From an uncultured Pelagibacteraceae bacterium (lineage in GTDB: Bacteria; Pseudomonadota; Alphaproteobacteria; Pelagibacterales; Pelagibacteraceae), in the NCBI GenBank assembly GCA_902551985.1, contig CACDFI010000006.1, positions 1-64,000 of the forward strand: 64,000 nucleotides of DNA, read 5' to 3'. Below the pieces are notes generated by a model. It saw only the letters and a program-made list of their open reading frames with translations. It did no database searches and was not told the DNA's origin. The translations under genes were made by a program, and so were the position numbers. Every line of letters begins with the position of its first letter. Position 1 is the stretch's first letter. This document shows positions 22,955 to 31,806 of this stretch, piece after piece.

Positions 22955-25606
22955 ATGGAACTATTTTTCTTAGCAGTTTTAGTCTTAATAATGATAGTTG
23001 CTCTTGCTTCAGGATATCCTGTAGCGTTTGCGCTTCCTGGTTCAGCTATAATATCAATTGGATTAGCTGCCTTTTTTGGATATTTATTTGAAGGCGATGC
23101 AGACGCTTATTTTGCAGTCGATGGTCCTATAGAATGGCTTGTTGCTGGTATTACAAACTTTAGGAGTAATTATTGGGACGTTGAAACTGACACCCTAATT
23201 GCAATTCCTTTATTTATTTTTATGGGAATTATGCTGCAAAAATCCAAAATTGCAGAAGATTTATTAATAACAATGGGTCAATTATTTGGTCCAATTCCTG
23301 GTGGTCTTGGTATTTCAGTAATTTTCGTTGGAGCATTGTTGGCAGCAACTACTGGTATTGTTGGGGCAACCGTTATTGCAATGGGATTAATCTCATTACC
23401 TACTATGTTAAATAATAACTACGATAGGAAACTTGCCAGTGGTATCGTATGTTCATCTGGAACGTTAGGTCAAATAATACCCCCATCTATTGTTTTAATT
23501 ATTATTGCTGACCAATTAGCCAGCGCATCAGATGTTGCAAACAACATCCGTCAAAATGATTACAAAGCAGTCACTGGAGAATTTAATATGCCAGGAGAAT
23601 TTAGAGTTGGGTCTTCAAGTGCTGGTGATATGTTCCTTGGTGCTCTTTTGCCTGGTCTCGTTTTAGTTGCGCTTTACATGATCTATGTATTTTTCTATGC
23701 GAGAATAAAAAAAGGTGTAGCTCCACCAGTTCCATTTAAAGGAGAATTTAATTTTAAATTTTGGTTACGAGTAATTGTTATAATTATTCCTCCTCTTGCA
23801 CTTATTTTTGCAGTTTTGGGTTCGATTTTGATGGGTATAGCAACAGTTAACCAAGCTGGTTCAATTGGAGCAATTGGTGCAACGTTGATGGCTGGTTATA
23901 GATTATTTGAAGGTAAGAAAAGTGCATTTTATCCTTTGATTCTTATAATTGGATCATTAATACCTATTACTTTTCTTGCATCCACATATGAACTTAATGT
24001 TAAAAATTTAGAAGAAAGAAATTTAGGTGCCATCTATATTACCGCATTTTTTGTAGCAATACTCGTTTATGGTATTGCATGGAGTTTTTGGAGAACATTT
24101 AAAACTGAAAATGTTTTAAAAGAAGTAGTTACTGAGACTTGTATTACTACTTCAATGGTATTTATAATCCTTCTCGGTGCTGCGATGCTTACATCAGGGT
24201 TTAGAGCATTCGGTGGAGAAGAATTAGTAAGAGATTTTCTTCAAGATTTACCTGGAGGTTTTTGGACTCAGTTTGTTGTGGTCATGATTGTAATTTTCTT
24301 GTTAGGTTTCTTTTTAGATTTTATTGAGATTGCAGTTGTTGTTGTGCCAATAATTGCACCAATATTGTTAGCTGAAACTGGAGCAAATGTTACAGCTGTA
24401 TGGCTTGGAGTAATGATAGGTGTAAATTTACAAACTTCTTTTTTAACACCGCCATTTGGATTTGCCTTATTTTATTTAAAAGGTGTAGCTCCAAAAGTGG
24501 TCCAAACGTTAGATATCTGGAAAGGTGTTGTTCCTTTTATTATCTTACAACTTATCGGTTTAGGAATTGTGGGCGCATACCCAAGTCTAGTTAATTATTT
24601 ACCAAACAGAGTGTATTTAACTTCTAATGTTGCTCCACCGCCGATGAATCCAAAACTACAATATTGCTTACAGGAGTATAAATTTGCAAACTACTCTAAT
24701 AATGCTGATGTAATAAATAAAAGTATAACTGATTTTGACGACATAATTCTTGCAAATTTACCAGCAGATAAATTAAGTTATTTCCAAAGGCATGTTGATA
24801 ATTCTAAGTACTCTTTTGAACTTGTTAATGAGGTAAAAAGCACAGAGACATTATATAACGATTATGCAGTAGATTACAGAGACTTACATTTTAAAACAAG
24901 AAAGAAACAAAAGAAAATTTTAAAATTAAATAAAAAGATAGATAAATATAAAGCTGAGATTAGAAACCTAGATGATGAAGATGTCTCAGATAAAAACAAA
25001 CTTGAACAAAAAATTGAAAACGTGAAACTAGAAATAGACGAGATAAGTAATCAAATCCCAGAAGAATGGAAATCAAAAAATGATGAATTTAACAAAATTA
25101 ATAAAGCAAAAAATCTTGCAACAAGAAAATATCGAAAAACAGTTGATAATGCTTACGAAGATTTATTGTTGATTAAGAGTTTTATAAATGACGGTGAAAA
25201 ATTTGAAGAATTAGAACAAGAAATGAAACTTCTTAAAAACAAAATAGATAACAGAGGTTATATTGATGCAATAGAGTTTATAGATAATATATTTGAAAAA
25301 GTCGGAGAAATTTCTGGATCTGATGAGTTTGCCGATAAATTAGATTATCTTATCACTTTAATGGATGAGGACGAAGTTGATTTTGAAAAACTTCAAACTT
25401 CAACGGTCGATACTATTGCGTTATTTGAGCAAGAAGTTAGTTGGAGAAAAAATTTTAAGAAAAAATATATGGATAGAATAAATGCTCATGACAAAGTTAT
25501 TAGTGAGACTATTGGATTAAGATTGCAATCAAAACTTACAAAAGAACAAGCTATATATGTTTCAAAATGTAATTCTATCCACAGAGATATATCTTTAAAC
25601 TTTTAA
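22955..25606 (+). CDS. dctM: TRAP transporter large permease with long coiled-coil C-terminal tail
   Basis: An 883-residue protein. About residues 1-555 are the DctM transport domain: A-S-G-Y-P-V-A-F-A-L-P-G near 19-30, I-P-L-F-I-F-M-G-I-M-L near 87-97, and G-A-T-V-I-A-M-G near 140. A helix-turn pore segment follows, with L-G-F-F-L-D-F-I-E-I-A near 450-460. Loop insertions near 185-225 and 320-370 are like the TakM branch. From about 560 on there is no membrane segment. The tail of about 320 residues is Lys/Glu/Asp/Asn-rich with coiled-coil heptad character (K-K-Q-K-K-I-L-K-L-N-K-K-I near 650, E-E-L-E-Q-E-M-K near 750). Its function is unknown. The stop directly abuts the convergent next gene. 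Confidence 0.9.
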   Translation: MELFFLAVLVLIMIVALASGYPVAFALPGSAIISIGLAAFFGYLFEGDADAYFAVDGPIEWLVAGITNFRSNYWDVETDTLIAIPLFIFMGIMLQKSKIAEDLLITMGQLFGPIPGGLGISVIFVGALLAATTGIVGATVIAMGLISLPTMLNNNYDRKLASGIVCSSGTLGQIIPPSIVLIIIADQLASASDVANNIRQNDYKAVTGEFNMPGEFRVGSSSAGDMFLGALLPGLVLVALYMIYVFFYARIKKGVAPPVPFKGEFNFKFWLRVIVIIIPPLALIFAVLGSILMGIATVNQAGSIGAIGATLMAGYRLFEGKKSAFYPLILIIGSLIPITFLASTYELNVKNLEERNLGAIYITAFFVAILVYGIAWSFWRTFKTENVLKEVVTETCITTSMVFIILLGAAMLTSGFRAFGGEELVRDFLQDLPGGFWTQFVVVMIVIFLLGFFLDFIEIAVVVVPIIAPILLAETGANVTAVWLGVMIGVNLQTSFLTPPFGFALFYLKGVAPKVVQTLDIWKGVVPFIILQLIGLGIVGAYPSLVNYLPNRVYLTSNVAPPPMNPKLQYCLQEYKFANYSNNADVINKSITDFDDIILANLPADKLSYFQRHVDNSKYSFELVNEVKSTETLYNDYAVDYRDLHFKTRKKQKKILKLNKKIDKYKAEIRNLDDEDVSDKNKLEQKIENVKLEIDEISNQIPEEWKSKNDEFNKINKAKNLATRKYRKTVDNAYEDLLLIKSFINDGEKFEELEQEMKLLKNKIDNRGYIDAIEFIDNIFEKVGEISGSDEFADKLDYLITLMDEDEVDFEKLQTSTVDTIALFEQEVSWRKNFKKKYMDRINAHDKVISETIGLRLQSKLTKEQAIYVSKCNSIHRDISLNF

Positions 25607-26626
25607 TTATTTTGTGATTTGATCAATTAATTTTGATCTTTCATATAAACCAAGATTTTCCGCTTTTGTTTTTAATTTTTCGTACTCAGATTTTAAATTT
25701 TCGGTTTTGATGTTAACTTTGTTACCAATTTCAATAAGAGAACCAATAATTGGATCAATTTCTAATGGACGTTTAGCATGTAAATCTTGAGTTGTTGATG
25801 GTTTATGACCCTTAATAGAAATCGCAGCATTTATTCTATGATCAATAGAAACATTAAATTTTACACCAATTTTTTCACCTACTTGTTGGCATTCCTCCAT
25901 CAATTTTCTTACTATTTTTAACAATTCTGGATCATTTCCAATTTCATCTAAGGTTTTATCATAAAGAGCACTAATGATATTAAATGAGCAATTACCCCAA
26001 AGTTTTATCCAAATTTCATCTCTTAAATTATTTTTTTGAGGAGCTTTTAAGCCGCCTGCAATTAATAAATCAGCAATGCGTTTTAGTCTTTCTGATTTAG
26101 ATCCATCAGGTTCACCGAGTGTAAATCTTTCTCCTCCATTATGTTTTATTACACCTGGTTCGGTTATTTCAGCAGCGGGGTAAACAACACAACCAATAGC
26201 TTTTGCTGGATCTAAATGTTTCCATATTTTTCCCTCGGGATCCACACTATCAATATGATGGTTATCTAAATTCGTTCCAGTATTAGCTTTATAAAAATAC
26301 CACCAAGGAAGGCCATTTACAGCTGATATAATCGAAGTTTTTTCTCCAATAATATTTTTTAGTGAATCAACAATATTTGAAATTGCATGAGCCTTTACAG
26401 AAATAAATATATAGTCTTGTACATCTAATGTTTTGGGATCATCGGTTACTTTTAATTTAAAGTTTTCAGACCTACCCTCTTTAATTAATGTCAATCCATT
26501 TTCTTCTATCGCTTTTTTGTGTGGTCCTCTTGCTATAAGAGATAAATCTATATTTGTTTTACTTAAACAAGCTGCCAAATATCCACCGATAGATCCTGCA
26601 CCAAATATACAAATTTTTGTCATCAA
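25607..26626 (-). CDS. Ketopantoate reductase family protein (PanE/ApbA-like)
   Basis: A 339-residue NAD(P)H-dependent reductase. The N-terminal Rossmann motif is I-F-G-A-G-S-I-G-G-Y-L near 7-17, followed by R-G near 34. The active-site K-A-H-A-I region is near 94 (V-K-A-H). The catalytic Lys is in E-I-W-I-K-L-W-G-N near 205-213 (K-L-W-G-N, with the Asn), and a C-terminal helical PanE domain carries a Ser/Glu pair. True 2-dehydropantoate reductases are one subset; others reduce different 2-oxoacids. Linkage to an oxalate-CoA-ligase-like gene (4-base overlap) rather than panB/C argues against a firm panE name. Confidence 0.85.
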   Translation of the reverse strand: MMTKICIFGAGSIGGYLAACLSKTNIDLSLIARGPHKKAIEENGLTLIKEGRSENFKLKVTDDPKTLDVQDYIFISVKAHAISNIVDSLKNIIGEKTSIISAVNGLPWWYFYKANTGTNLDNHHIDSVDPEGKIWKHLDPAKAIGCVVYPAAEITEPGVIKHNGGERFTLGEPDGSKSERLKRIADLLIAGGLKAPQKNNLRDEIWIKLWGNCSFNIISALYDKTLDEIGNDPELLKIVRKLMEECQQVGEKIGVKFNVSIDHRINAAISIKGHKPSTTQDLHAKRPLEIDPIIGSLIEIGNKVNIKTENLKSEYEKLKTKAENLGLYERSKLIDQITK

Positions 26627-28131
26627 CTACTTAAACCAAATTTTTTTGCTAAAACGTTTCTTTGTAATTTACCAGTTGCTCCCTTTGGAATTTCATCTAC
26701 AAAAAAAATTTTCTTAGGAATTTTAAATTTTGCTAATTTTTCTTGAGCATATTTTAATACATCTTCCTCTGAACACATCTCTCCGGACTTTATAATTATA
26801 GCGCTTGCTATATTTTCACCAAGCATTTTATCCTCATAACCAAAACATACAGCTTGGTCTATTGATGGATGATCCATTAAAACATTATCAACCTCCAAAG
26901 GAGATATTTTTTCTCCACCCTTATTAATTATTTCTTTCAATCTTCCTGAAATTTTCAAATATCCGTCTTCGTCAAAATATCCTTGATCACCAGTTCTAAA
27001 CCAACCATTTGTGAAACTTGTTTTGTTTGCTTCTTCATTATTTTCGTAGCCAAGTGTTACATTTTTACCCTTTATACATACTTCGCCTTCTTCACCTTGT
27101 TTCATCATGTCACCATTTTCACTCATAATACATACTTCTGGACCTGCTGGTAGGCCTACAAATCCTGCTTTTTGTTGTTTTGGTGGTAATGGATTTGAAG
27201 TCATTTGATGCGTTGCTTCAGTCATTCCATATGCTTCAATGACAGGACAATTAAATGCATCATTTAAATCTTTAAATACAGCAGGAGGTAATGAAGCTGA
27301 GGAAGATCTAATTAATCTTAAATTTAAGTTTTTTGCTGCCTCTTTATTTTTATTTGCTCTTAATAAGATTGCTTGATGCATAGTTGGTACGCCTGAATAC
27401 CAAGTAATTTTTTCTAATCTAGCCAAATCAAGAAACTTTAATGCATTAAAACCGCTAGATGCACATACTGATGCACCAACTTTCATTGATGTCGCTAGAA
27501 CTGCTATAAGTCCATGAATATGAAATAATGGCATAATATTTAAACAATGATCATTATCTGTAAGATTTAAACTTTTTGAAATATTTTCAGAAGATGAATA
27601 AATATTATTATTAGATAACGGAACAATTTTTGGCCTTGAGGTAGTTCCTGAGGTATGTAGGACTAAAGCCTCATCATTTTCATTTGGGGATGAGTAATGA
27701 CTTTTGCTATCAAACAAATCAAACAATCCTTCAGGTTGATCTTTATGGATTTTTAATTCACAAATTTCTATATTTAATTTTTTTGCAACTTCTACTGACG
27801 GATTATTTGAATTTTTTTCAACAATAATTATTTTAGGATTTAAATCCTTAAGATAAAACTCATACTCTTCTGATTTATATGATGGATTAAGAGGGGCAGC
27901 AGACATGTAACTTGAAATTCCTAAGAAACTAGTGGCCATGGATGGTCCATTCGGTAGAACTATTGCGGCTCTATCTTTATTAGATATACCATTTCCTGAT
28001 AATTGTTTTGAAATATCTTCAGCAAATATTTTTAAATCTCTGTAACTAATTTTCGAATTATTTTCAGATGAAATTGCAATTTTATCATTTTCACTATTTT
28101 CAAAAATGTTTTTAACAATTCTTTTTGACAC
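26623..28131 (-). CDS. Oxalate-CoA ligase-like AMP-forming acyl-CoA synthetase
   Basis: A 502-residue ANL-superfamily enzyme. The P-loop is L-H-T-S-G-T-T-S-R-P-K near 152-162. Other motifs are P-L-F-H-I-H-G-L near 194-201, A-Y-G-M-T-E-A-T-H near 298-306, G-W-F-R-T-G-D-Q-G-Y near 366-375, G-R-L-K-E-I-I-N-K-G-G-E-K-I-S near 385-399 and the acetylation-site Lys in G-A-T-G-K-L-Q near 484. The S-R-P-K P-loop, L-F-H-I-H-G and T-E-A-T-H segments match the plant/yeast AAE3/Pcs60 oxalyl-CoA synthetase group closely. Oxalate or another short dicarboxylate is a reasonable substrate (inference). Lies 2 bases after the GGT-family gene. Confidence 0.85.
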   Translation of the reverse strand: MSKRIVKNIFENSENDKIAISSENNSKISYRDLKIFAEDISKQLSGNGISNKDRAAIVLPNGPSMATSFLGISSYMSAAPLNPSYKSEEYEFYLKDLNPKIIIVEKNSNNPSVEVAKKLNIEICELKIHKDQPEGLFDLFDSKSHYSSPNENDEALVLHTSGTTSRPKIVPLSNNNIYSSSENISKSLNLTDNDHCLNIMPLFHIHGLIAVLATSMKVGASVCASSGFNALKFLDLARLEKITWYSGVPTMHQAILLRANKNKEAAKNLNLRLIRSSSASLPPAVFKDLNDAFNCPVIEAYGMTEATHQMTSNPLPPKQQKAGFVGLPAGPEVCIMSENGDMMKQGEEGEVCIKGKNVTLGYENNEEANKTSFTNGWFRTGDQGYFDEDGYLKISGRLKEIINKGGEKISPLEVDNVLMDHPSIDQAVCFGYEDKMLGENIASAIIIKSGEMCSEEDVLKYAQEKLAKFKIPKKIFFVDEIPKGATGKLQRNVLAKKFGLSS

Positions 28132-28133
28132 TT

Positions 28134-29717
28134 CTAATATCCTTTTGCGTACCCATCTTTTCTAGGATCTGATCCACCTAATAGATCACCTTCGCTTCTA
28201 TTTATTTTTATTGCTTGCCCTCCACCATGTGTACCATCAATATATTCTACTTTGTGACCTACTTCTTTAAGACCATGAAAAATCTCTTTATCAACAGTTT
28301 TTTCGAGCTTATAAATATTATTAAAATGAAATGCTCTAGGAAAGCTTAAAGCTTCTTGCGGTCCCATCCCATAATCAATCATATTATTTAAAACATGGAC
28401 TTGTCCGACTGGTTGATATTGACCACCCATAACACCATAGCTTAAGGTTGCGTTGTTATCTTTATCGATGACCATACCTGGAATAATAGTATGCAATGGT
28501 CTTTTTAAGCCAGCAATACAATTAGGGTGTCCATGCTCTACTCTAAAATTTGTACCTCTATTATGCAAAAGTATTCCACTTTTATTTGTTGTAATACCTG
28601 ATCCAAAAACATAACAAACAGAATTGATTATTGATACGCTATTTAAGTCTTTATCTACTACTGTTAGATAAATTGTCTCTGGGTGAGCTGGAATATTTAA
28701 GTCACCAACATCACTGCATGAATTTAGATTAATTTTATTAAAAATATCTTCAATATTTTTATCACTTAAAATTTCATCCAAATTAATATTTGCAAAACTT
28801 GGATCACCCAAACTTGTTTCTTTAACTTTATAGGCTTGTTTTGTAACTTCTGCTTCAAGATGAAATCTTTCTACGCTATTAAATTTATAGTTTTGAATAT
28901 TGAGTCTTTCTAATAATTTCATCATAACTAATACCGTAACACCAGGCCCATTAGGAGGGCATTGATGAATAAAATCACCTTTATACAACGATTTGATAGT
29001 TTCTGATCTTATTGTTTTCTGCTTAGAAAAATCTTCAAAAGTATGAACGCCTCCTAATTCATTTAAACTTTCAATTATATCTTTTGCAGTTTCACCTTCA
29101 TAAAATTCTTTACTTCCTTTTTTACTAATTGCCTCAAGCGTTTCTCCCAACGCAATATTTTTCATTAATTCATTTTCTCGATACGTACGACCATCTTTTA
29201 AAAAAATTTTTTTTGAATTCTCATTTCCATTAATTTTATTTAAACTGTTATGCCAAGCTTGCGATACTACTTTAGAAATTTTATGACCATTTTTTGCAAT
29301 ATCAATTGCTCCTGAAAACAATTGTTCAAAATCAAGTTTGCCAAATTCTTTATGGATAGTTTCCCAAGCATGAACTGCTCCAGGTATCGTTACCGAATGA
29401 GGACTTGTTAATCCAATTTTATCTATGTTTTTTTTCTTAAAGAAATCATAATTTAATTTTTCTGGAGCCAAACCAGATCCATTAAAAGATACTGCATCTT
29501 TATTACTCATTTTAACAATAGCAAAACAATCACCACCGATACTTGTGGCGTTAGGCTCAACAACTGATAAAACAATTGAAGCAGCAATAGAGGCATCCAC
29601 TGCATTTCCTCCCATTTTAAGTATTTTTAATGCTTCTTCAGTGGCCAATGGATGAGAAGTCGCTGCCATTGCATTAGACGATCTTGCATCTTTATCTTTT
29701 GTTGATTGATTATTCAT
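28134..29717 (-). CDS. Gamma-glutamyltransferase family Ntn-hydrolase (HpxW-like?)
   Basis: A 527-residue protein of the gamma-glutamyltranspeptidase fold: A-T-S-H-P-L-A-T near 19-26, G-G-N-A-V-D-A-S-I-A near 35-44, S-I-G-G-D-C-F near 58-64, the processing/catalytic region P-E-T-I-Y-L-T-V-V-D near 344-353, then F-G-S-G-I-T near 369 and a P-L-H-T-I-I-P-G segment. No signal peptide is seen, unlike classical periplasmic Ggt. The catalytic Thr is shifted by one residue relative to classical Ggt (E-T-I-Y-L versus T-T-H-Y), as in oxamate-amidohydrolase (HpxW)-like members. With the downstream oxalate-CoA-ligase-like gene, oxamate hydrolysis to oxalate is a testable idea, not shown here. Confidence 0.85.
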   Translation of the reverse strand: MNNQSTKDKDARSSNAMAATSHPLATEEALKILKMGGNAVDASIAASIVLSVVEPNATSIGGDCFAIVKMSNKDAVSFNGSGLAPEKLNYDFFKKKNIDKIGLTSPHSVTIPGAVHAWETIHKEFGKLDFEQLFSGAIDIAKNGHKISKVVSQAWHNSLNKINGNENSKKIFLKDGRTYRENELMKNIALGETLEAISKKGSKEFYEGETAKDIIESLNELGGVHTFEDFSKQKTIRSETIKSLYKGDFIHQCPPNGPGVTVLVMMKLLERLNIQNYKFNSVERFHLEAEVTKQAYKVKETSLGDPSFANINLDEILSDKNIEDIFNKINLNSCSDVGDLNIPAHPETIYLTVVDKDLNSVSIINSVCYVFGSGITTNKSGILLHNRGTNFRVEHGHPNCIAGLKRPLHTIIPGMVIDKDNNATLSYGVMGGQYQPVGQVHVLNNMIDYGMGPQEALSFPRAFHFNNIYKLEKTVDKEIFHGLKEVGHKVEYIDGTHGGGQAIKINRSEGDLLGGSDPRKDGYAKGY

Positions 29718-29743
29718 AGTAATGATTAAGTAGAGAGATATAA

Positions 29744-30955
29744 ATGATTAGTAAAGCAAATAAAAGTATTTTAATTTTTTGTGTATTTGCCTTTGGCTTT
29801 TTTATTTCTAATTTATTAAGATCAATTACTGCTACACTCACTCCAGTTCTAACAAGTGAATTTGATTTATCAGCGGGTAACCTTGGGCTGCTAGCAGGTG
29901 GTTATTTTTTAGGATTTTCATTAATGCAAATACCAGCAGGTTTACTTCTTGATAAGTATGGCCCAAAAAAAGTCGTAGCATATCTTTTATTGATAGCTCT
30001 AATTAGTACCATTTCTTTTGCATTTGCAAAAAGTTTTACAGGATTGTTAATTTCTAGATTTTTTATTGGTGTTGGTGTTGCAGCATGTTTAATGGGACCT
30101 TTGACTGGTTATCGTGTTTGGTTTGAAGAGAAATATCAGCAAAGAGCAAATTCATGGATGTTGATGGTAGCAAGTTTTGGTTTTGTAATTTCAACATTAC
30201 CAGTACAAATTTTACTACCGATGATTGGCTGGAGATCTATTTTTCTTTTAATTTCAATTTTGATTTTATTAAGTATTATTTTAATTTTAGTTTTTACCCC
30301 ATCTTGGAATAATAATCCTAAAAATACTACAACTCAGGAGAAAGGAAATCTTTCGGATGTATGGAAAAATAAATTTTTCATAAGTTTAATTCCACTATGT
30401 TTTTTAAATTATGGAGGCGTTCAAGCAGTCCAAACTTTATGGGCAGGTCCTTGGATGTTAAATGTTGCAGGTTATTCTCCACTTGATAGTGCTACAGGCT
30501 TGTTTTGGATAAATATAACAATGTTATTTGCATTTATGTTTTGGGGATATATTTTACCAAAATTTTCATCTTTAGGCATTGACAGCATAAAAATTGTAAA
30601 GATTGGTTTGCCAATAAGTTATGTTGTTTTATTTTCTATAATAATAATGGGCCAAAATGCAGGGGCTATAATGTTTACTCTTTATATTTTATCTTCAATT
30701 GTTTTATCTTTAACGCAACCTGCCTTAGCTTTAAGTTTTCCTCAAAATCTTGCTGGAAAATCATTAACCTCTATTAATGTATTTATTCATTCAGGAACAT
30801 TTTTTGTACAATGGGGAATTGGATTATTAATTGATCTTTCTAAAAATATGGGCGCAAACACAGTCACAAGCTATAAGATTTCCTTCTCTATATTCTTAAT
30901 TTTATGTATTTTTAGCTATCTGTTTTTTATTTATTTAAATAAAAATGAGAATTAA
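29744..30955 (+). CDS. Major facilitator superfamily transporter
   Basis: A 403-residue inner-membrane protein with about 12 hydrophobic segments. The MFS motif A equivalent reads L-L-D-K-Y-G-P-K-K near 67-75, after Q-I-P-A-G near 61-65. G-V-G-V-A-A-C-L-M-G-P is in helix 4 and a longer loop lies between the two halves. Substrate is not recognisable. It is divergent from the GGT-family gene across 26 bases, so it may share its regulation and move a related substrate. Confidence 0.88.
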   Translation: MISKANKSILIFCVFAFGFFISNLLRSITATLTPVLTSEFDLSAGNLGLLAGGYFLGFSLMQIPAGLLLDKYGPKKVVAYLLLIALISTISFAFAKSFTGLLISRFFIGVGVAACLMGPLTGYRVWFEEKYQQRANSWMLMVASFGFVISTLPVQILLPMIGWRSIFLLISILILLSIILILVFTPSWNNNPKNTTTQEKGNLSDVWKNKFFISLIPLCFLNYGGVQAVQTLWAGPWMLNVAGYSPLDSATGLFWINITMLFAFMFWGYILPKFSSLGIDSIKIVKIGLPISYVVLFSIIIMGQNAGAIMFTLYILSSIVLSLTQPALALSFPQNLAGKSLTSINVFIHSGTFFVQWGIGLLIDLSKNMGANTVTSYKISFSIFLILCIFSYLFFIYLNKNEN

Positions 30956-31757
30956 TTTTAAAATGACATTATCTAAATTTCTTTTTCTAATACCACTAAT
31001 TTATATTATTATTTGTATTTTCATTTACTTTTACCAAAGAAATCTACTTTATCATCCAGGGGAAAATAATTATTTAGATGAAGGTCCTTTAAATCACAAA
31101 ATTGAAAAGATTTATATTAACTCGGAAAGTAGTTTAGTTGGTTGGCATTTTCAAAAGAACCAAAATTATAAGACCATACTATTTTTTCATGGAAATGCTG
31201 GCAAACTTGATAATCGTATTTATAAATTAAACGAATTCTCAAAAATGAATGTAAACTATTTGATATTTGCTTACAGAGGATTTAGTGGAAATGATGGAAA
31301 TCCCTCAGAAATTGGTCTTTATGATGATGCTTTAGCAGCAAAGAAATGGCTAAATTCAAAGAAAATAGAAGATAAAAATATAATACTGTATGGAGAATCG
31401 TTAGGAACAGCTATCGCACTAAACCTTGCTAAAGATTATTCGTTTAGCGGCGTGATATTGGAGTCTCCCTTTACATCTATGGAAATATTAGCAAAAAGTT
31501 ATTATCCATATTTACCGGTTAAATATTTGTTAAAAGATAAATACAATTCAATTAGTAAATTGAACAATAACTCTGCTCCAATTCTTGTTATGCACGGCAT
31601 GAGAGATAAAATCGTACCGTTTAAAATGGGAAAAGAAATTTTTACTAAGTATAACGGAGAAAAATCTAGTTTTTTTGTTGAAAACGACGACCATATGATG
31701 GATTTTAATAAGAGTCTTATTAATTCAATTGAGTTGTTTATTACAGATTTAAATTAA
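30945..31757 (+). CDS. Alpha/beta hydrolase with N-terminal membrane anchor
   Basis: A 270-residue protein with a hydrophobic anchor (about 10-30), then an alpha/beta-hydrolase domain of the YfhR/BEM46 type: Y-H-P-G-E-N near 36, oxyanion region F-F-H-G-N-A-G near 81-87, nucleophile elbow Y-G-E-S-L-G-T near 145-151, catalytic Asp in G-M-R-D-K-I near 222-227 and His in D-D-H-M-M near 249. BEM46-like proteins are membrane-anchored serine hydrolases of unknown substrate. It overlaps the MFS gene by 11 bases; an internal ATG at 30963 is an equally good start. Confidence 0.88.
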   Translation: MRINFKMTLSKFLFLIPLIYIIICIFIYFYQRNLLYHPGENNYLDEGPLNHKIEKIYINSESSLVGWHFQKNQNYKTILFFHGNAGKLDNRIYKLNEFSKMNVNYLIFAYRGFSGNDGNPSEIGLYDDALAAKKWLNSKKIEDKNIILYGESLGTAIALNLAKDYSFSGVILESPFTSMEILAKSYYPYLPVKYLLKDKYNSISKLNNNSAPILVMHGMRDKIVPFKMGKEIFTKYNGEKSSFFVENDDHMMDFNKSLINSIELFITDLN

Positions 31758-31806
31758 GACACAATTCAAACAAAAATTAATCAACTTTATTTATTTTAAG
31801 TTTAAT

